A stretch of 64,000 bases of DNA from assembly GCA_016711925.1 (NCBI GenBank), contig JADJSA010000017.1, positions 400,075-464,074 on the forward strand. The letters run 5' to 3'. Positions within the stretch are counted from its first letter, which is position 1; the number at the start of each line of letters is the position of its first letter. Both the position numbers and the translations under genes were made by a program. The notes beneath the pieces were generated by a model. It saw only the letters and a list, made by a program, of their open reading frames with translations, had not been told where the DNA came from and made no database searches. The stretch comes from Candidatus Methylophosphatis haderslevensis. Lineage in GTDB: Bacteria; Pseudomonadota; Gammaproteobacteria; Burkholderiales; Rhodocyclaceae. This document shows, one piece after another, positions 44,439 through 52,961 of this stretch.

Positions 44439-45623
44439 TCAGACTTCGAAGCGCTGGCGCGGGCGGCCGGGAAAGATGCGGTCGAGCGCACTTTCGCCCA
44501 AGCCGCAGGTGTCGCGCATGCACGCGCCGATCAGCGCGCGCCAGTCGGCCAGCACCGGCAAGTCGCGGTTGTCGTTGAGCGCGCGATCGGCCAGGCCGTC
44601 GAATCCGCCTATCATCCGGCCGCCGCGCCCGCCACCCCCGGCCAGCAGAAACAACCCGCCATGGCCATGATCGGTGCCGCGGGTGCCGTTCTCCCGCACG
44701 GTGCGGCCGAATTCGCTCATCATGAGGACGCGGGTGCGCCGCCACTGCGCCTCGCCGAGCGATTCCTTGAACGCGAGCAGGCCCTGGGCGATTTCGTTCA
44801 GCGCGCGGGCGAGCGCCGCTTCCTCGTTGGCGTGGGTGTCGAGTCCGCCGAGATCGACGAAAGCCAGCGCAAGGCGCGGATTGCCGCGCAGCATGCGGCC
44901 CATGCCGCCGGCCACCCGCGCAAAGCCGGTGGCGGCCGGCGCGCCGCGTGCCGCCTGCGGTTCCATGCCGGCGGCGGCCATCGAGGTTCCGATTTCGGCC
45001 TCGGTGGCGATGGCCTGTTCCAGCGCCCGGCCGGTCGGGCTGTCGCGGTGCGCGCTGCGGATGGCGTCGAGCACCCGCGCCTCGGGCAGCTTGAGGCCGC
45101 TGCCCGCCAGCGGCGCGACTTCCAGCGCGATGTCGCCGCCATGAAATGCCAGCGGCACTTCGCGGGTGAAGCTGATGGCGCCGCGCCCGGCGCCGATCGC
45201 CTGCGCGGCGCGCGCCATGAAGCCCGCGTTGCCGTGCGAGGCGCCGCTGCCCAGTTCGAACAGATCCTGCGCCTGGAAGTGGCTGCGGCTCGCATCGGTG
45301 GTGCCGGCGCAGGGCGCGAAAGACAATTCGCGCTCCGCGAACAGGTCGGCAAACGGCTTGCACGATGGATGCGCGGAAAAGCCGGTATCGCCGAGACGGA
45401 TGCCCTGCGCGAGCACGCTCTGCGCCAGCGAGGGACGACGTTCTGCAAGGCGCGGATCGGCAACCGGTGTCAGCGCGAACAGGCCGTCGAGCCCGCCGCG
45501 CAGGAACACGACGACCAGCCGGCCCGCTGCGGCGGACGCGCCATCCAGCGCGAAGGCATCGAGCACGGGCAGCGCGAATGCTGCCGCGCCCGAGACGAGA
45601 AAACGGCGTCGCGATGTCATCAT
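44439..45623 (-). CDS. DUF1501 family exported protein
   Basis: 394 residues with a twin-arginine export signal MMTSRRRFLVSGAAAFALP (S-R-R-R-F-L-V), so it is expected to fold in the cytoplasm before going to the periplasm. The rest shows the DUF1501 layout: VVVFLRGGLDGL, SRSHFQAQDLFELG, DLGGLDTHANEE, MMSEFGRTVRENG and GTDHGHGG; the family belongs to the alkaline-phosphatase-like sulfatase superfamily, with metal ligands (Asp, His) at these positions. It starts within one base of the DUF1800 stop (TGATG), so the pair is co-translated. Its substrate is unknown. Confidence 0.9.
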   Translation of the reverse strand: MMTSRRRFLVSGAAAFALPVLDAFALDGASAAAGRLVVVFLRGGLDGLFALTPVADPRLAERRPSLAQSVLAQGIRLGDTGFSAHPSCKPFADLFAERELSFAPCAGTTDASRSHFQAQDLFELGSGASHGNAGFMARAAQAIGAGRGAISFTREVPLAFHGGDIALEVAPLAGSGLKLPEARVLDAIRSAHRDSPTGRALEQAIATEAEIGTSMAAAGMEPQAARGAPAATGFARVAGGMGRMLRGNPRLALAFVDLGGLDTHANEEAALARALNEIAQGLLAFKESLGEAQWRRTRVLMMSEFGRTVRENGTRGTDHGHGGLFLLAGGGGRGGRMIGGFDGLADRALNDNRDLPVLADWRALIGACMRDTCGLGESALDRIFPGRPRQRFEV

Positions 45624-47236
45624 CAATGCCTCATGAATTCCGGGCTGGCGAGCAGCGCCGCAGCTTCTCGCGCGGGCAGCCGCGCAACCGCCGCCCGCGT
45701 TGCCGGCGACAGCGGCTCCACCACCGATTCGAGCCAGTCCATATTGATTTTGCATGGCGTGCCGCGGCTCAGCGCGGGCCGTTCGTTCTCGGCCAACGCG
45801 ATCATCCGCCGCGCTGGGGGAATCCGCTCGTCGTCGCCGCGGGCGAGCGGCACCCGCTCGCCCGCCACGCCGATGGCCAGCCGGACGCGCTTGGCCATGG
45901 CCGCCGGGGAAAGCCAGTCGGCTTCGCGCGCGCCGTAGCCGTCGGGCGTGCTGCGCATCAGCGGCGCCTGGCCCATGTCGAGCACATTGGCCGCCAGCAC
46001 GACGCGGTTGCCCACCGGCTGGTCGCCGCAGGCGGCGCGCGCGACGGAGAGCACGTAGTCGACTGGCTCTTTGAACTTCGCCGGGCGGGCGAGCGCGGCA
46101 GCGAAGGCCGGCGAATCGATCAGCGGCGCGAGCGTGGCGGAGATCTTGCCGCCGCTGGCGCGCAATGCCGATGCCATGGCATCGACGATTTCGCGCGGCG
46201 GCTCGTCGTCGAGAAAGCGCTGCGCGAGCTTGAAGGCAAGGTGCCGCGCGGTGGCCGGATGGGTGGCCAGCAGATGCAATGCCGCGTCGACCTCCGCCAT
46301 GCCCTGCCCGGCGGGGAAGCGGCTGCCGAGCAGCGTCTTGTCGCCGAAGTCGTGCCGGCGCGGATCGAACAGGAACAGCCCGGCGCGGGTGGCGCCTGCG
46401 CGGGCAAGATTCTTCTCCTCCATGCGCGGCGCATAGACGCCGGCGCCGGTGATGATGCGCGCGAGTTCCTGCACGTCCTTCTGCGTGTAGCCACCATCGA
46501 CGCCGAGCGTATGCAGTTCGAGCAGTTCGCGCGCCAGGTTCTCGTTGATGCCGAGCTGCTTGCCGCGTTCCGCGGCCTGTCGGGCGATCATCGAATTGCC
46601 GGCGGTCGACTGGTTGTTGTCGAGATAGATCTGCATCGCCGGGTGATAGAAGCTCGCGCGCAGCAGCGCCTCGAAGGAATCGGCGCGCATCGCCTGCTCG
46701 ACGGCGCGAACGTAGTCCCATGCCACCAGCTTGGCGAGGCCTTTCGGGGCGAATATCGAGAAGTGGTTGAGCCAGAACGAGAGCAGCGCTTCGTGCCCCT
46801 GGTTGTCGGCGTTCGCCATGGCGAGCAGCCGCGCCTGCACCGCGGCGCTGGCGAATTCGCGCTCTTCCTTCTGCAGCGCCTTGCGCGCTTCCTGGTCGTC
46901 GCGCGCGGCGCGCGCGCTGCCGCCCGGCCCCAGCCGCGACCAGACGCCTTCCACCGGTTGGGCGATCGGCAGCGCGGCGATCTGTTCGGCGACCGGTGGC
47001 GGCAGGCGTGTGCCGTCGCGGATCGCGCGATCGAGATACTGGCGCGGTGTCTGCTTCATCGCGGCATCCAGACTGGCCGGCGTTGCGCCGTAACCGAAGC
47101 GCGCCAGCATCGCCCGGGCAGCGGCGGCATCCATCACGCGGTCCGGCCCGAACGGTGCCGCGAGCGCGGTGGCGGCGAGCGCCGTGATCGCGGCCGCGGC
47201 GGCGCACTTCAGTATGGCTGGCAAAGCGGCAAGCAT
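45623..47236 (-). CDS. DUF1800 family exported protein
   Basis: 537 residues from ATG 47236; the upstream extension of the frame is not coding. A signal peptide (MLAALPAILKCAAAAAITAL, cleaved after ALAA near 28) precedes the DUF1800 domain: ARAMLARFGYGATPASLDAA, LLSFWLNHFSIFAPKGLAK, SFYHPAMQIYLDNNQS, NENLARELLELHTLGVDGGYTQ and FPAGQGMAEVDAALH. The family has no established activity and is nearly always coded next to DUF1501, as here. The pair is probably a secreted complex or enzyme plus partner. Confidence 0.9.
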   Translation of the reverse strand: MLAALPAILKCAAAAAITALAATALAAPFGPDRVMDAAAARAMLARFGYGATPASLDAAMKQTPRQYLDRAIRDGTRLPPPVAEQIAALPIAQPVEGVWSRLGPGGSARAARDDQEARKALQKEEREFASAAVQARLLAMANADNQGHEALLSFWLNHFSIFAPKGLAKLVAWDYVRAVEQAMRADSFEALLRASFYHPAMQIYLDNNQSTAGNSMIARQAAERGKQLGINENLARELLELHTLGVDGGYTQKDVQELARIITGAGVYAPRMEEKNLARAGATRAGLFLFDPRRHDFGDKTLLGSRFPAGQGMAEVDAALHLLATHPATARHLAFKLAQRFLDDEPPREIVDAMASALRASGGKISATLAPLIDSPAFAAALARPAKFKEPVDYVLSVARAACGDQPVGNRVVLAANVLDMGQAPLMRSTPDGYGAREADWLSPAAMAKRVRLAIGVAGERVPLARGDDERIPPARRMIALAENERPALSRGTPCKINMDWLESVVEPLSPATRAAVARLPAREAAALLASPEFMRH

Positions 47237-47468
47237 CGGCAGACCCTGTGCAAAATGCGATTGTGCTGGTGCGGCGCAGCGGCAGGCATGGCGCGCCGCG
47301 CTGCGCCGTCTCACGATCCGATAGGCTGCGGCGCCCGCCGGTTGGCCGTGCCGGCGCCGGCTGACGACAACCCAAGCATAGTGCGGTCGCGGCGGTGCAG
47401 GCGTAAGCGTTGCTAACCGAATGTAATTGCGCCGTGTGCGCTGGCAAGCAGCGCCGAATTGCGCCACT

Positions 47469-47544
47469 TCGCCGGGAGCCGCATGGATTGGACCTCTACG
47501 GGCATCGATGCCTGCAGAGGTCCAATCCATGCGGCTCCCGGCGA
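47469..47544. repeat. perfect 29-bp-arm inverted repeat, palindrome family copy
   Basis: Left arm 47469-47497 and right arm 47516-47544 are perfectly complementary over 29 bases. The 18-base loop contains a perfect palindrome GGCATCGATGCC (47501-47512). The left arm contains GCCGCATGGATTGG, one base off the core of copies 1, 2 and 3. No T-tract follows, so a classical terminator is unlikely. It lies in the 357-bp non-coding space between lipA and the DUF1800 gene; I see no gene there. Confidence 0.85.
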
Positions 47545-47593
47545 TATGCCCCGGAACGGGCTTCCGCCGCCGCTCTCACGCGGCCAGCCGCGG

Positions 47594-48604
47594 CTACGGC
47601 GTGTCGGCAACCCCGGCAGCGTGCGCCTGCCGGTCGGCATGGTAGGAGGAGCGCACCATCGGGCCGCAGGCGGCATTGGAAAATCCCATCGCCTGCGCTT
47701 CGCGCTCGAACATGCTGAACACGTCGGGATGCACGTAGCGCAACACCGGCAGGTGGCCGGCGGTGGGCTGCAGGTACTGGCCGATGGTGAGCATGTCGAC
47801 ATCATGGGCGCGTAGATCGCGCATGACGGCGAGGATTTCGTCGTCGGTCTCGCCGAGGCCGACCATCAGCCCGGACTTGGTCGGCAGGTGCGGCTGGCGC
47901 GCCTTGAACTGCTTGAGCAGCAGCAGCGAGTGCGCGTAGTCGGCACCCGGGCGCGCCTGTTTGTAGAGCCGCGGCACGGTTTCGAGGTTGTGGTTCATCA
48001 CGTCGGGCGGCTCGGCGGCGAGGATGTCGAGCGCGACATCCATGCGGCCGCGGAAATCCGGTACCAGGGTTTCGATCGTGGTGTGCGGCGAGCGCGCGCG
48101 CGTGGCGCGGATGCAATCGGCGAAGTGCTGCGCGCCGCCGTCGCGCAGATCGTCGCGGTCGACGCTGGTGATCACCACGTAGCGCAGTTTCATGGCGGCA
48201 ATCGATTCGGCGAGGCTGGCCGGCTCGGCGGCGTCGAGCGGATCGGGCCGGCCGTGGCCGACGTCGCAGAACGGGCAGCGCCGCGTGCATTGATCGCCCA
48301 TGATCATGAAGGTGGCGGTGCCTTTGCCGAAGCATTCGCCGATGTTGGGGCACGAGGCTTCTTCGCAAACGGTGTGCAGTTTCTGTTCGCGCAGAATGCG
48401 TTTGACATCGTTGAAGCGCTCGGCCGACGGCCCGGCGGTGGCGAGCCGGATGCGAATCCACTCGGGCTTCTTCAACCGCTCGGCCGGCACCACCTTGATC
48501 GGGATGCGCGCGGTTTTGTCCCCCCCGCGCTGATGGCGCGGGACATCGCTTTCGCGCTGATGGCGCGGCGCCTCGGCAGGCTTGCCGGCAACTTCGTCAC
48601 TCAT
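47594..48604 (-). CDS. lipA: lipoyl synthase
   Basis: 336 residues from ATG 48604, with AAGGA 9 nt upstream (the ATG at 48613 has the site fused to it). A radical-SAM enzyme that inserts two sulfurs into octanoyl groups on carrier proteins. The auxiliary cluster motif C80-x4-C85-x5-C91 (CEEASCPNIGEC) and the radical-SAM C106-x3-C110-x2-C113 (CTRRCPFC) are intact. The N-terminal 30 residues carry a short duplicated PRHQR motif. It lies downstream of lipB with an 8-bp overlap. Confidence 0.96.
   Translation of the reverse strand: MSDEVAGKPAEAPRHQRESDVPRHQRGGDKTARIPIKVVPAERLKKPEWIRIRLATAGPSAERFNDVKRILREQKLHTVCEEASCPNIGECFGKGTATFMIMGDQCTRRCPFCDVGHGRPDPLDAAEPASLAESIAAMKLRYVVITSVDRDDLRDGGAQHFADCIRATRARSPHTTIETLVPDFRGRMDVALDILAAEPPDVMNHNLETVPRLYKQARPGADYAHSLLLLKQFKARQPHLPTKSGLMVGLGETDDEILAVMRDLRAHDVDMLTIGQYLQPTAGHLPVLRYVHPDVFSMFEREAQAMGFSNAACGPMVRSSYHADRQAHAAGVADTP
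48526..48568 (-). repeat. 27-bp spaced direct duplication inside lipA
   Basis: CGCGCTGATGGCGCGG occurs at 48526-48541 and again at 48553-48568, giving the repeated PRHQR(E/G) in the variable N-terminus of LipA. The 27-bp offset keeps the frame, so the repeat is tolerated. Confidence 0.7.
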
Positions 48605-49247
48605 GCTTGTCATTCCTTAGCGGCAGCGGGGCGAGCAGTTGGACCAGAATGCGGGTCAGGCGTTCGGCGACCGCAGCCACATCGTCGCCGACGCCGAAGT
48701 CGGCCAGTTGCGTCACTTGCAGGCCACTATAGCCGCACGGGTTGATCGCGGCAAATGGCGACAGATCCATGTCGACGTTGATCGACAGGCCGTGGTAGCA
48801 GCAGCCGCTTTTTACCCGCAGACCGAGCGCGGCGATTTTCTCGCCGCCGACGTAGACGCCGGGGGCGCGCGCGATCCGTTCGCCGGCAACGCGGTATTCG
48901 GCCAGCAGATCGATCACCGCCTGTTCCATCAACGTGACCAGTTCGCGCACCTTGAGGCCGCGCCGGCCGAGGTCGAGCAGCAGGTAGACGACGAGTTGGC
49001 CGGGGCCGTGGTAGGTGATCTGGCCGCCGCGGTCGATCTTGACCACCGGCACGCCGATATCGCGCAGCAGGTGCTCCGGCTTGCCGGCCTGGCCGAGCGT
49101 GAATACCGGCGGATGTTCGAGCAGCCAGAGTTCGTCGGCGGTGGCGGCGCCGCGCGCGGCGGTGAACGCCTGCATGGCGCGCCAGGTGGGTTCGAAGTCG
49201 ACGCGGCCGAGCCGCCTGACCTCGACGCTGCCCGCGTCGCGCGTCAC
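48597..49247 (-). CDS. lipB: lipoyl(octanoyl) transferase
   Basis: 216 residues from GTG 49247. It moves the octanoyl group from acyl carrier protein to lipoate-dependent enzymes. RGGQITYHGPGQ is at 73-84; the catalytic pair is Lys137 in GGEKIAALGL and Cys171 in NPCGYSGL, as in E. coli LipB. The length is typical. Its stop lies inside the start of lipA, and the DUF493 gene is 3 bp upstream. Confidence 0.96.
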   Translation of the reverse strand: MTRDAGSVEVRRLGRVDFEPTWRAMQAFTAARGAATADELWLLEHPPVFTLGQAGKPEHLLRDIGVPVVKIDRGGQITYHGPGQLVVYLLLDLGRRGLKVRELVTLMEQAVIDLLAEYRVAGERIARAPGVYVGGEKIAALGLRVKSGCCYHGLSINVDMDLSPFAAINPCGYSGLQVTQLADFGVGDDVAAVAERLTRILVQLLAPLPLRNDKHE

Positions 49248-49250
49248 CGG

Positions 49251-49523
49251 CTACAGGACAAACTTGACCATCGGGTGTCCCGAAAGGCCGCGGTACAGCG
49301 CATCGAGTTGCGCGCGCGAGGTGGCGCGGATGGTGCATGTCAAGGCAACGTAATTGCCGCCGCTGGAGGCGCGCATCTCCATGCTCGCGGGATCGAAATC
49401 GGGGGCATGCGCGAGCACCACGTCGAGTACCGCCTGGGCAAAACCATCTGCGGCCCTGCCCATGATCTTGATCGGGAACGCGGTAGGGAATTCGAGCAGG
49501 CTTTGCCGCGGCGGCTCGACCAT
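49251..49523 (-). CDS. ybeD: DUF493 (YbeD) family protein
   Basis: 90 residues from ATG 49523 (MVEPPRQSLLEFPTAFPIKIMG), which matches the start of E. coli YbeD. A GTG at 49559 would overlap dacA by 13 bases and is possible. The protein has the ferredoxin-like fold of the family (LLEFPTAFPIKIMG, SSGGNYVALTCTI). It is regularly found between dacA and lipB; its role is unclear. Confidence 0.85.
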   Translation of the reverse strand: MVEPPRQSLLEFPTAFPIKIMGRAADGFAQAVLDVVLAHAPDFDPASMEMRASSGGNYVALTCTIRATSRAQLDALYRGLSGHPMVKFVL

Positions 49524-49546
49524 GGCCGGAGCGGAACGCGCTGCGG

Positions 49547-50680
49547 TCACTGGAACCACAGGCGCACGGTGTCCACCGCGCGGCCGAAAATGCCGGCGAC
49601 CGGCACGGCCTCGATTGCCGCCACCGGGTAATCGCCGAGCGGCTTGTCGTCGACCGTCACGCGCAGGGTGCCGATGCGCGCACCCAGTTGCACCGGCGCC
49701 ATCAGCGGCTGCTGGCTGATGAACTGGACCTTGATCTTGTCGGCCTGGCCCTTGGGCAGGGTGACCACGAAGTCGTCGAGGAATCCGGCGCGCACGGTGT
49801 TCTTCTCGCCCTTCCAGACGCGCAACTCGTTGACCGTCTGGTTTTTCTGGTAGACGGTGACGCTGTCATAGGCGAGGAAGCCGAAGTTGAGCAGTTTCTG
49901 CGATTCCTGCGCGCGCACGGTGTCGGAGGCCGCACCCAGCACCACCGAGATCAACCGCCGCGTGCCGCGCTTGGCGGAGCCGATCAGGCACCAGCCGGCC
50001 GCTTCGGTGTGGCCGGTCTTCACCCCATCGGCGGTCGTGTCCATCCACAGCAGCCGGTTGCGGTTGGCCTGCGTGATGTTGTTGTACTTGTATTCGCGCT
50101 GCGAGTAGATCGGGTAGTACTCGGGGAAATCGCGGATCAGCGCCGCCACCAGGATCGACAGGTCGCGCGCCGTGGTGTAGTGCTTGGGATCGCTCAGGCC
50201 GGTCGAATTGGCGTAGCTGGTGTTTTTCATGCCGAGCCGCTGCGCTTCGCGGTTCATCATCTGGGCGAACACTTCCTCGCTGCCCGAGATGGCCTCGGCC
50301 AGCGCGACGCAGGCGTCGTTGCCCGACTGGATGATCATGCCGTGGATCAGTTCGTCCACCGTCACCGGCTTGTTCGGCTCGATGAACATGCGGGAGCCTT
50401 CCTGCTTCCAGGCGCGCGGACTGACCGGCACCGGCTGGTTGAGCGCCAGCGTCTTCTGCTTGAGCGCGGCAAAGCTCAGATAGGCGGTCATGAGCTTGGT
50501 CAGCGAGGCCGGTTCGATGCGCTCGTCGGACTTCTCGGCAGCGAGGATCTGGTTCGACGAGAAGTCGAGCAGCAGCCATGCCTTGGCGGCGACACCCGGC
50601 GGTTGCGGCGCGCCCTGGGCAAGAACCGGCGGCGCGGCAAGGCAAAGGCAGAGCGACAGCAGGAGTACGAAAGACCGCAT
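49547..50680 (-). CDS. dacA: D-alanyl-D-alanine carboxypeptidase (PBP5/6 type)
   Basis: 377 residues from ATG 50680 with a signal peptide (MRSFVLLLSLCLCLAAPPVLA). It trims the terminal D-Ala from peptidoglycan pentapeptides in the periplasm, tethered by its C-terminal amphipathic helix. Catalytic motifs: S59-x-x-K62 (SLTK), S119-G-N121 and K221-T-G223. The C-terminal PBP5 domain (about 275-365) is complete. DacA/DacC cannot be told apart, so dacA is used by position next to the elongation genes. Confidence 0.94.
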   Translation of the reverse strand: MRSFVLLLSLCLCLAAPPVLAQGAPQPPGVAAKAWLLLDFSSNQILAAEKSDERIEPASLTKLMTAYLSFAALKQKTLALNQPVPVSPRAWKQEGSRMFIEPNKPVTVDELIHGMIIQSGNDACVALAEAISGSEEVFAQMMNREAQRLGMKNTSYANSTGLSDPKHYTTARDLSILVAALIRDFPEYYPIYSQREYKYNNITQANRNRLLWMDTTADGVKTGHTEAAGWCLIGSAKRGTRRLISVVLGAASDTVRAQESQKLLNFGFLAYDSVTVYQKNQTVNELRVWKGEKNTVRAGFLDDFVVTLPKGQADKIKVQFISQQPLMAPVQLGARIGTLRVTVDDKPLGDYPVAAIEAVPVAGIFGRAVDTVRLWFQ

Positions 50681-50755
50681 GGGACGATTGTGCTTGCAGG
50701 AGGGAAAGCGCGGATTATAGCAAAGCGCCCATCGCGCCTTGCAGCGCAACAGAGG

Positions 50756-51820
50756 CTAGCGCTGGATGACCAGCGGTTTAAGCAGCAGCGCTTCGCCGAT
50801 CCGTGCCGCAATGGCGCGCGCATCGGCGAAAGACGCATAGGGACCGAGATGGAGCCGGTACATGCCGTTGCTGACGTCGATCAACAGGCGTCCGGTGAGC
50901 CAGTCGATCTCGCGCCTGACCTTGTCGCGATAGGTCTCGGCCTTGTCGTTGGTGCGAAAGGCAGCGAGCTGAACGAAAATGCCGCTGGACTCGGCAGCAC
51001 CGGCAGCCGGCAAGGCAGGCTGTCTTTGCTCTTCGGCGCGGGCCAGCGCGGTAATCGGATCGGCGGTGGCAGCAACCTGGCGCGCCGCGGGTGGAGCGGA
51101 GCGCGCGTCGGCCGCCGGCGGCGCCGGCGGCGGCGACGGCCGCGCGGGTGCTCTGATTTCTGTCTTGCGCGCCACTGGAGCATTGCCCGCGGCGGCAATG
51201 GCCGGCTGGTCCGGGATGATGCTCTCCACCTCGACCAGCGCGTGGCCCTTGGATACGTAGCCGAGCCGACTCGCCGCGGCAAACGACAGGTCCATCACGC
51301 GGCCCGGATGGAAGGGGCCGCGGTCATTGACGCGCACTACCACCGATTCGCCGTTGCCGACGTTGGTGACCCGGGCGTAGCTCGGTATCGGCAGGGTCGG
51401 ATGTGCGGCCGTCATGGCGTACATGTCATAGGTTTCGCCGATCGAGGTCTTCTTGCCGTGGAACATGCGCCCGTACCAGCTCGCCAGCCCGCGTTGACGA
51501 AATTTGGTGAGTTGCTTCGACGGCGTGTATTCCTGGCCCATGACGCTGTAGGGCTGATTGGCGAAGCGGTGCAAAGGTTCGGCGCGGGGCTGCGCATCGG
51601 GAATGCTGGCGAGGTCGGCCGGCGGGTTGTCGCCCGGACCGTCATCCTTGTAGTAGCCGCCGGGGCGCGGCGCGGGTGCGGCGACCGGGGCCGCGGGCGC
51701 GGCTTCGGGCGTGCGTTGCTCGGCCTTCACCGGCAGCTGCGGCGTTGCGGATTCACGCTGCGGCGCGCCTGCGCAGGCACCGAGCAGCATGGTGGCGATT
51801 GCAATCAGTATTCCGCGCAA
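50756..51820 (-). CDS. rlpA: rare lipoprotein A RlpA
   Basis: 354 residues. I place the start at TTG 51820, because AAAGGA lies 6 nt upstream and the result is a lipoprotein signal (LRGILIAIATMLLGAC, with lipobox LGAC, Cys 16); the upstream GTG/ATG alternatives give a non-signal extension overlapping rodA. The double-psi barrel domain is RGLASWYG through RVNDRGPFHPGRVMDLS (about 110-200); the C-terminal SPOR domain (about 275-350) binds denuded septal glycan. It is an outer-membrane-linked lytic transglycosylase or glycan-binding protein. The A/P-rich segments are linkers. Confidence 0.88.
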   Translation of the reverse strand: MRGILIAIATMLLGACAGAPQRESATPQLPVKAEQRTPEAAPAAPVAAPAPRPGGYYKDDGPGDNPPADLASIPDAQPRAEPLHRFANQPYSVMGQEYTPSKQLTKFRQRGLASWYGRMFHGKKTSIGETYDMYAMTAAHPTLPIPSYARVTNVGNGESVVVRVNDRGPFHPGRVMDLSFAAASRLGYVSKGHALVEVESIIPDQPAIAAAGNAPVARKTEIRAPARPSPPPAPPAADARSAPPAARQVAATADPITALARAEEQRQPALPAAGAAESSGIFVQLAAFRTNDKAETYRDKVRREIDWLTGRLLIDVSNGMYRLHLGPYASFADARAIAARIGEALLLKPLVIQR

Positions 51821-51854
51821 GTGTGTCCTTTCGGAAAAAAGTGCGATGCGTGGG

Positions 51855-52961
51855 TCAGGTCTGCACGAACTGGCGACCGCGTTGCACACTCATCAGGATA
51901 CCGACTCCGAGCGAAAGCGTCACCAGCGCGGTGCCACCGTAGCTGACGAAGGGCAGGGGCACGCCGACCACTGGAAGTATGCCGGTGACCATGCCCATGT
52001 TGACGAACACGTAGGTAAAGAATGTCAGCGTTATGCTGCCGGCAAGCAGGCGGGCAAACATGGTCGGCGCGCTGCTGGCGATCAGCATGCCGCGGCCGAT
52101 CAGCAGCGCGTAGAGCGCGATCAGCACGCTGATGCCGATCAGGCCGAACTCCTCGGACAGCACGGCGAGCACGAAATCGGTGTGCCGCTCGGGCAGGAAT
52201 TCGAGGTGCGCCTGGGTGCCGTTGAGCCATCCCTTGCCGAATATCCCGCCCGAGCCGACGGCGATGGTGGATTGGATGATGTGGAATCCCTTGCCCAGCG
52301 GATCGGCCTCCGGATCGATCAGCGTCAGGATGCGCTGGCGCTGGTAGTCATGCAGCATCGACCACGCGAACGGCGCGGCGGCGGCAGCAGCAGCGAACAT
52401 GCCGAGGATGAATTTCCACGGCAGGCCGGCGAAGAAGATCACGAAGAAGCCGGCCGCAACGACCAGGATCGCCGTGCCCAGATCGGGCTGGCGCACGATC
52501 AGCGCAACCGGCATCAGCAGCAGCAGCGCCGCCACCATGTAGTCGGCGACCCGCAGTGTCTCTTCGCGTTGGTGGAAGTACCATGCGAGCATCATCGGCA
52601 TGGCGATCTTCATGACTTCGGAGGGCTGCACCCGGATCACGCCCAGATTGAGCCAGCGCCGCGCGCCTTTCGAGATGTCGCCGAACAGGGCCGTGGCGAC
52701 CAGCAGCAGCAGCCCGACGACGTACAGCGGAACCGCCAGATTCATCAGCCGCGCCAGGGGCACGCTGGCGAGAATCCACATCACGGCCAGCGCAACCGCC
52801 ACGTTCAGCAGATGGGCGTTGATGCGCGCCGGCGCGTCGCTGGAGGCCGACAGCTGTACGACAAGGGCGTAGGCCATCAGCAGGCCGAGAATCGCCAGCA
52901 GCGGAAAATCGATCGGCGCCAGCACCCGCCGCACCAGAGCGGCAATATTTTCACTGAGCAT
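51855..52961 (-). CDS. rodA: peptidoglycan glycosyltransferase RodA
   Basis: 368 residues from ATG 52961, overlapping the mrdA stop. It has about ten membrane helices and the SEDS motifs GDISKGARRWLNLG and FLPERHTDFVLAVLSEEFGLIG. With PBP2 it extends lateral wall glycan during rod growth. The length matches E. coli RodA (370). Confidence 0.94.
   Translation of the reverse strand: MLSENIAALVRRVLAPIDFPLLAILGLLMAYALVVQLSASSDAPARINAHLLNVAVALAVMWILASVPLARLMNLAVPLYVVGLLLLVATALFGDISKGARRWLNLGVIRVQPSEVMKIAMPMMLAWYFHQREETLRVADYMVAALLLLMPVALIVRQPDLGTAILVVAAGFFVIFFAGLPWKFILGMFAAAAAAAPFAWSMLHDYQRQRILTLIDPEADPLGKGFHIIQSTIAVGSGGIFGKGWLNGTQAHLEFLPERHTDFVLAVLSEEFGLIGISVLIALYALLIGRGMLIASSAPTMFARLLAGSITLTFFTYVFVNMGMVTGILPVVGVPLPFVSYGGTALVTLSLGVGILMSVQRGRQFVQT

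Noticed and set aside
45365..47416. Long plus-strand frame across the DUF1800/DUF1501 genes
   Set aside because: Arg/Gly-rich antisense shadow with no domain; the minus-strand genes have signal peptides and family motifs.
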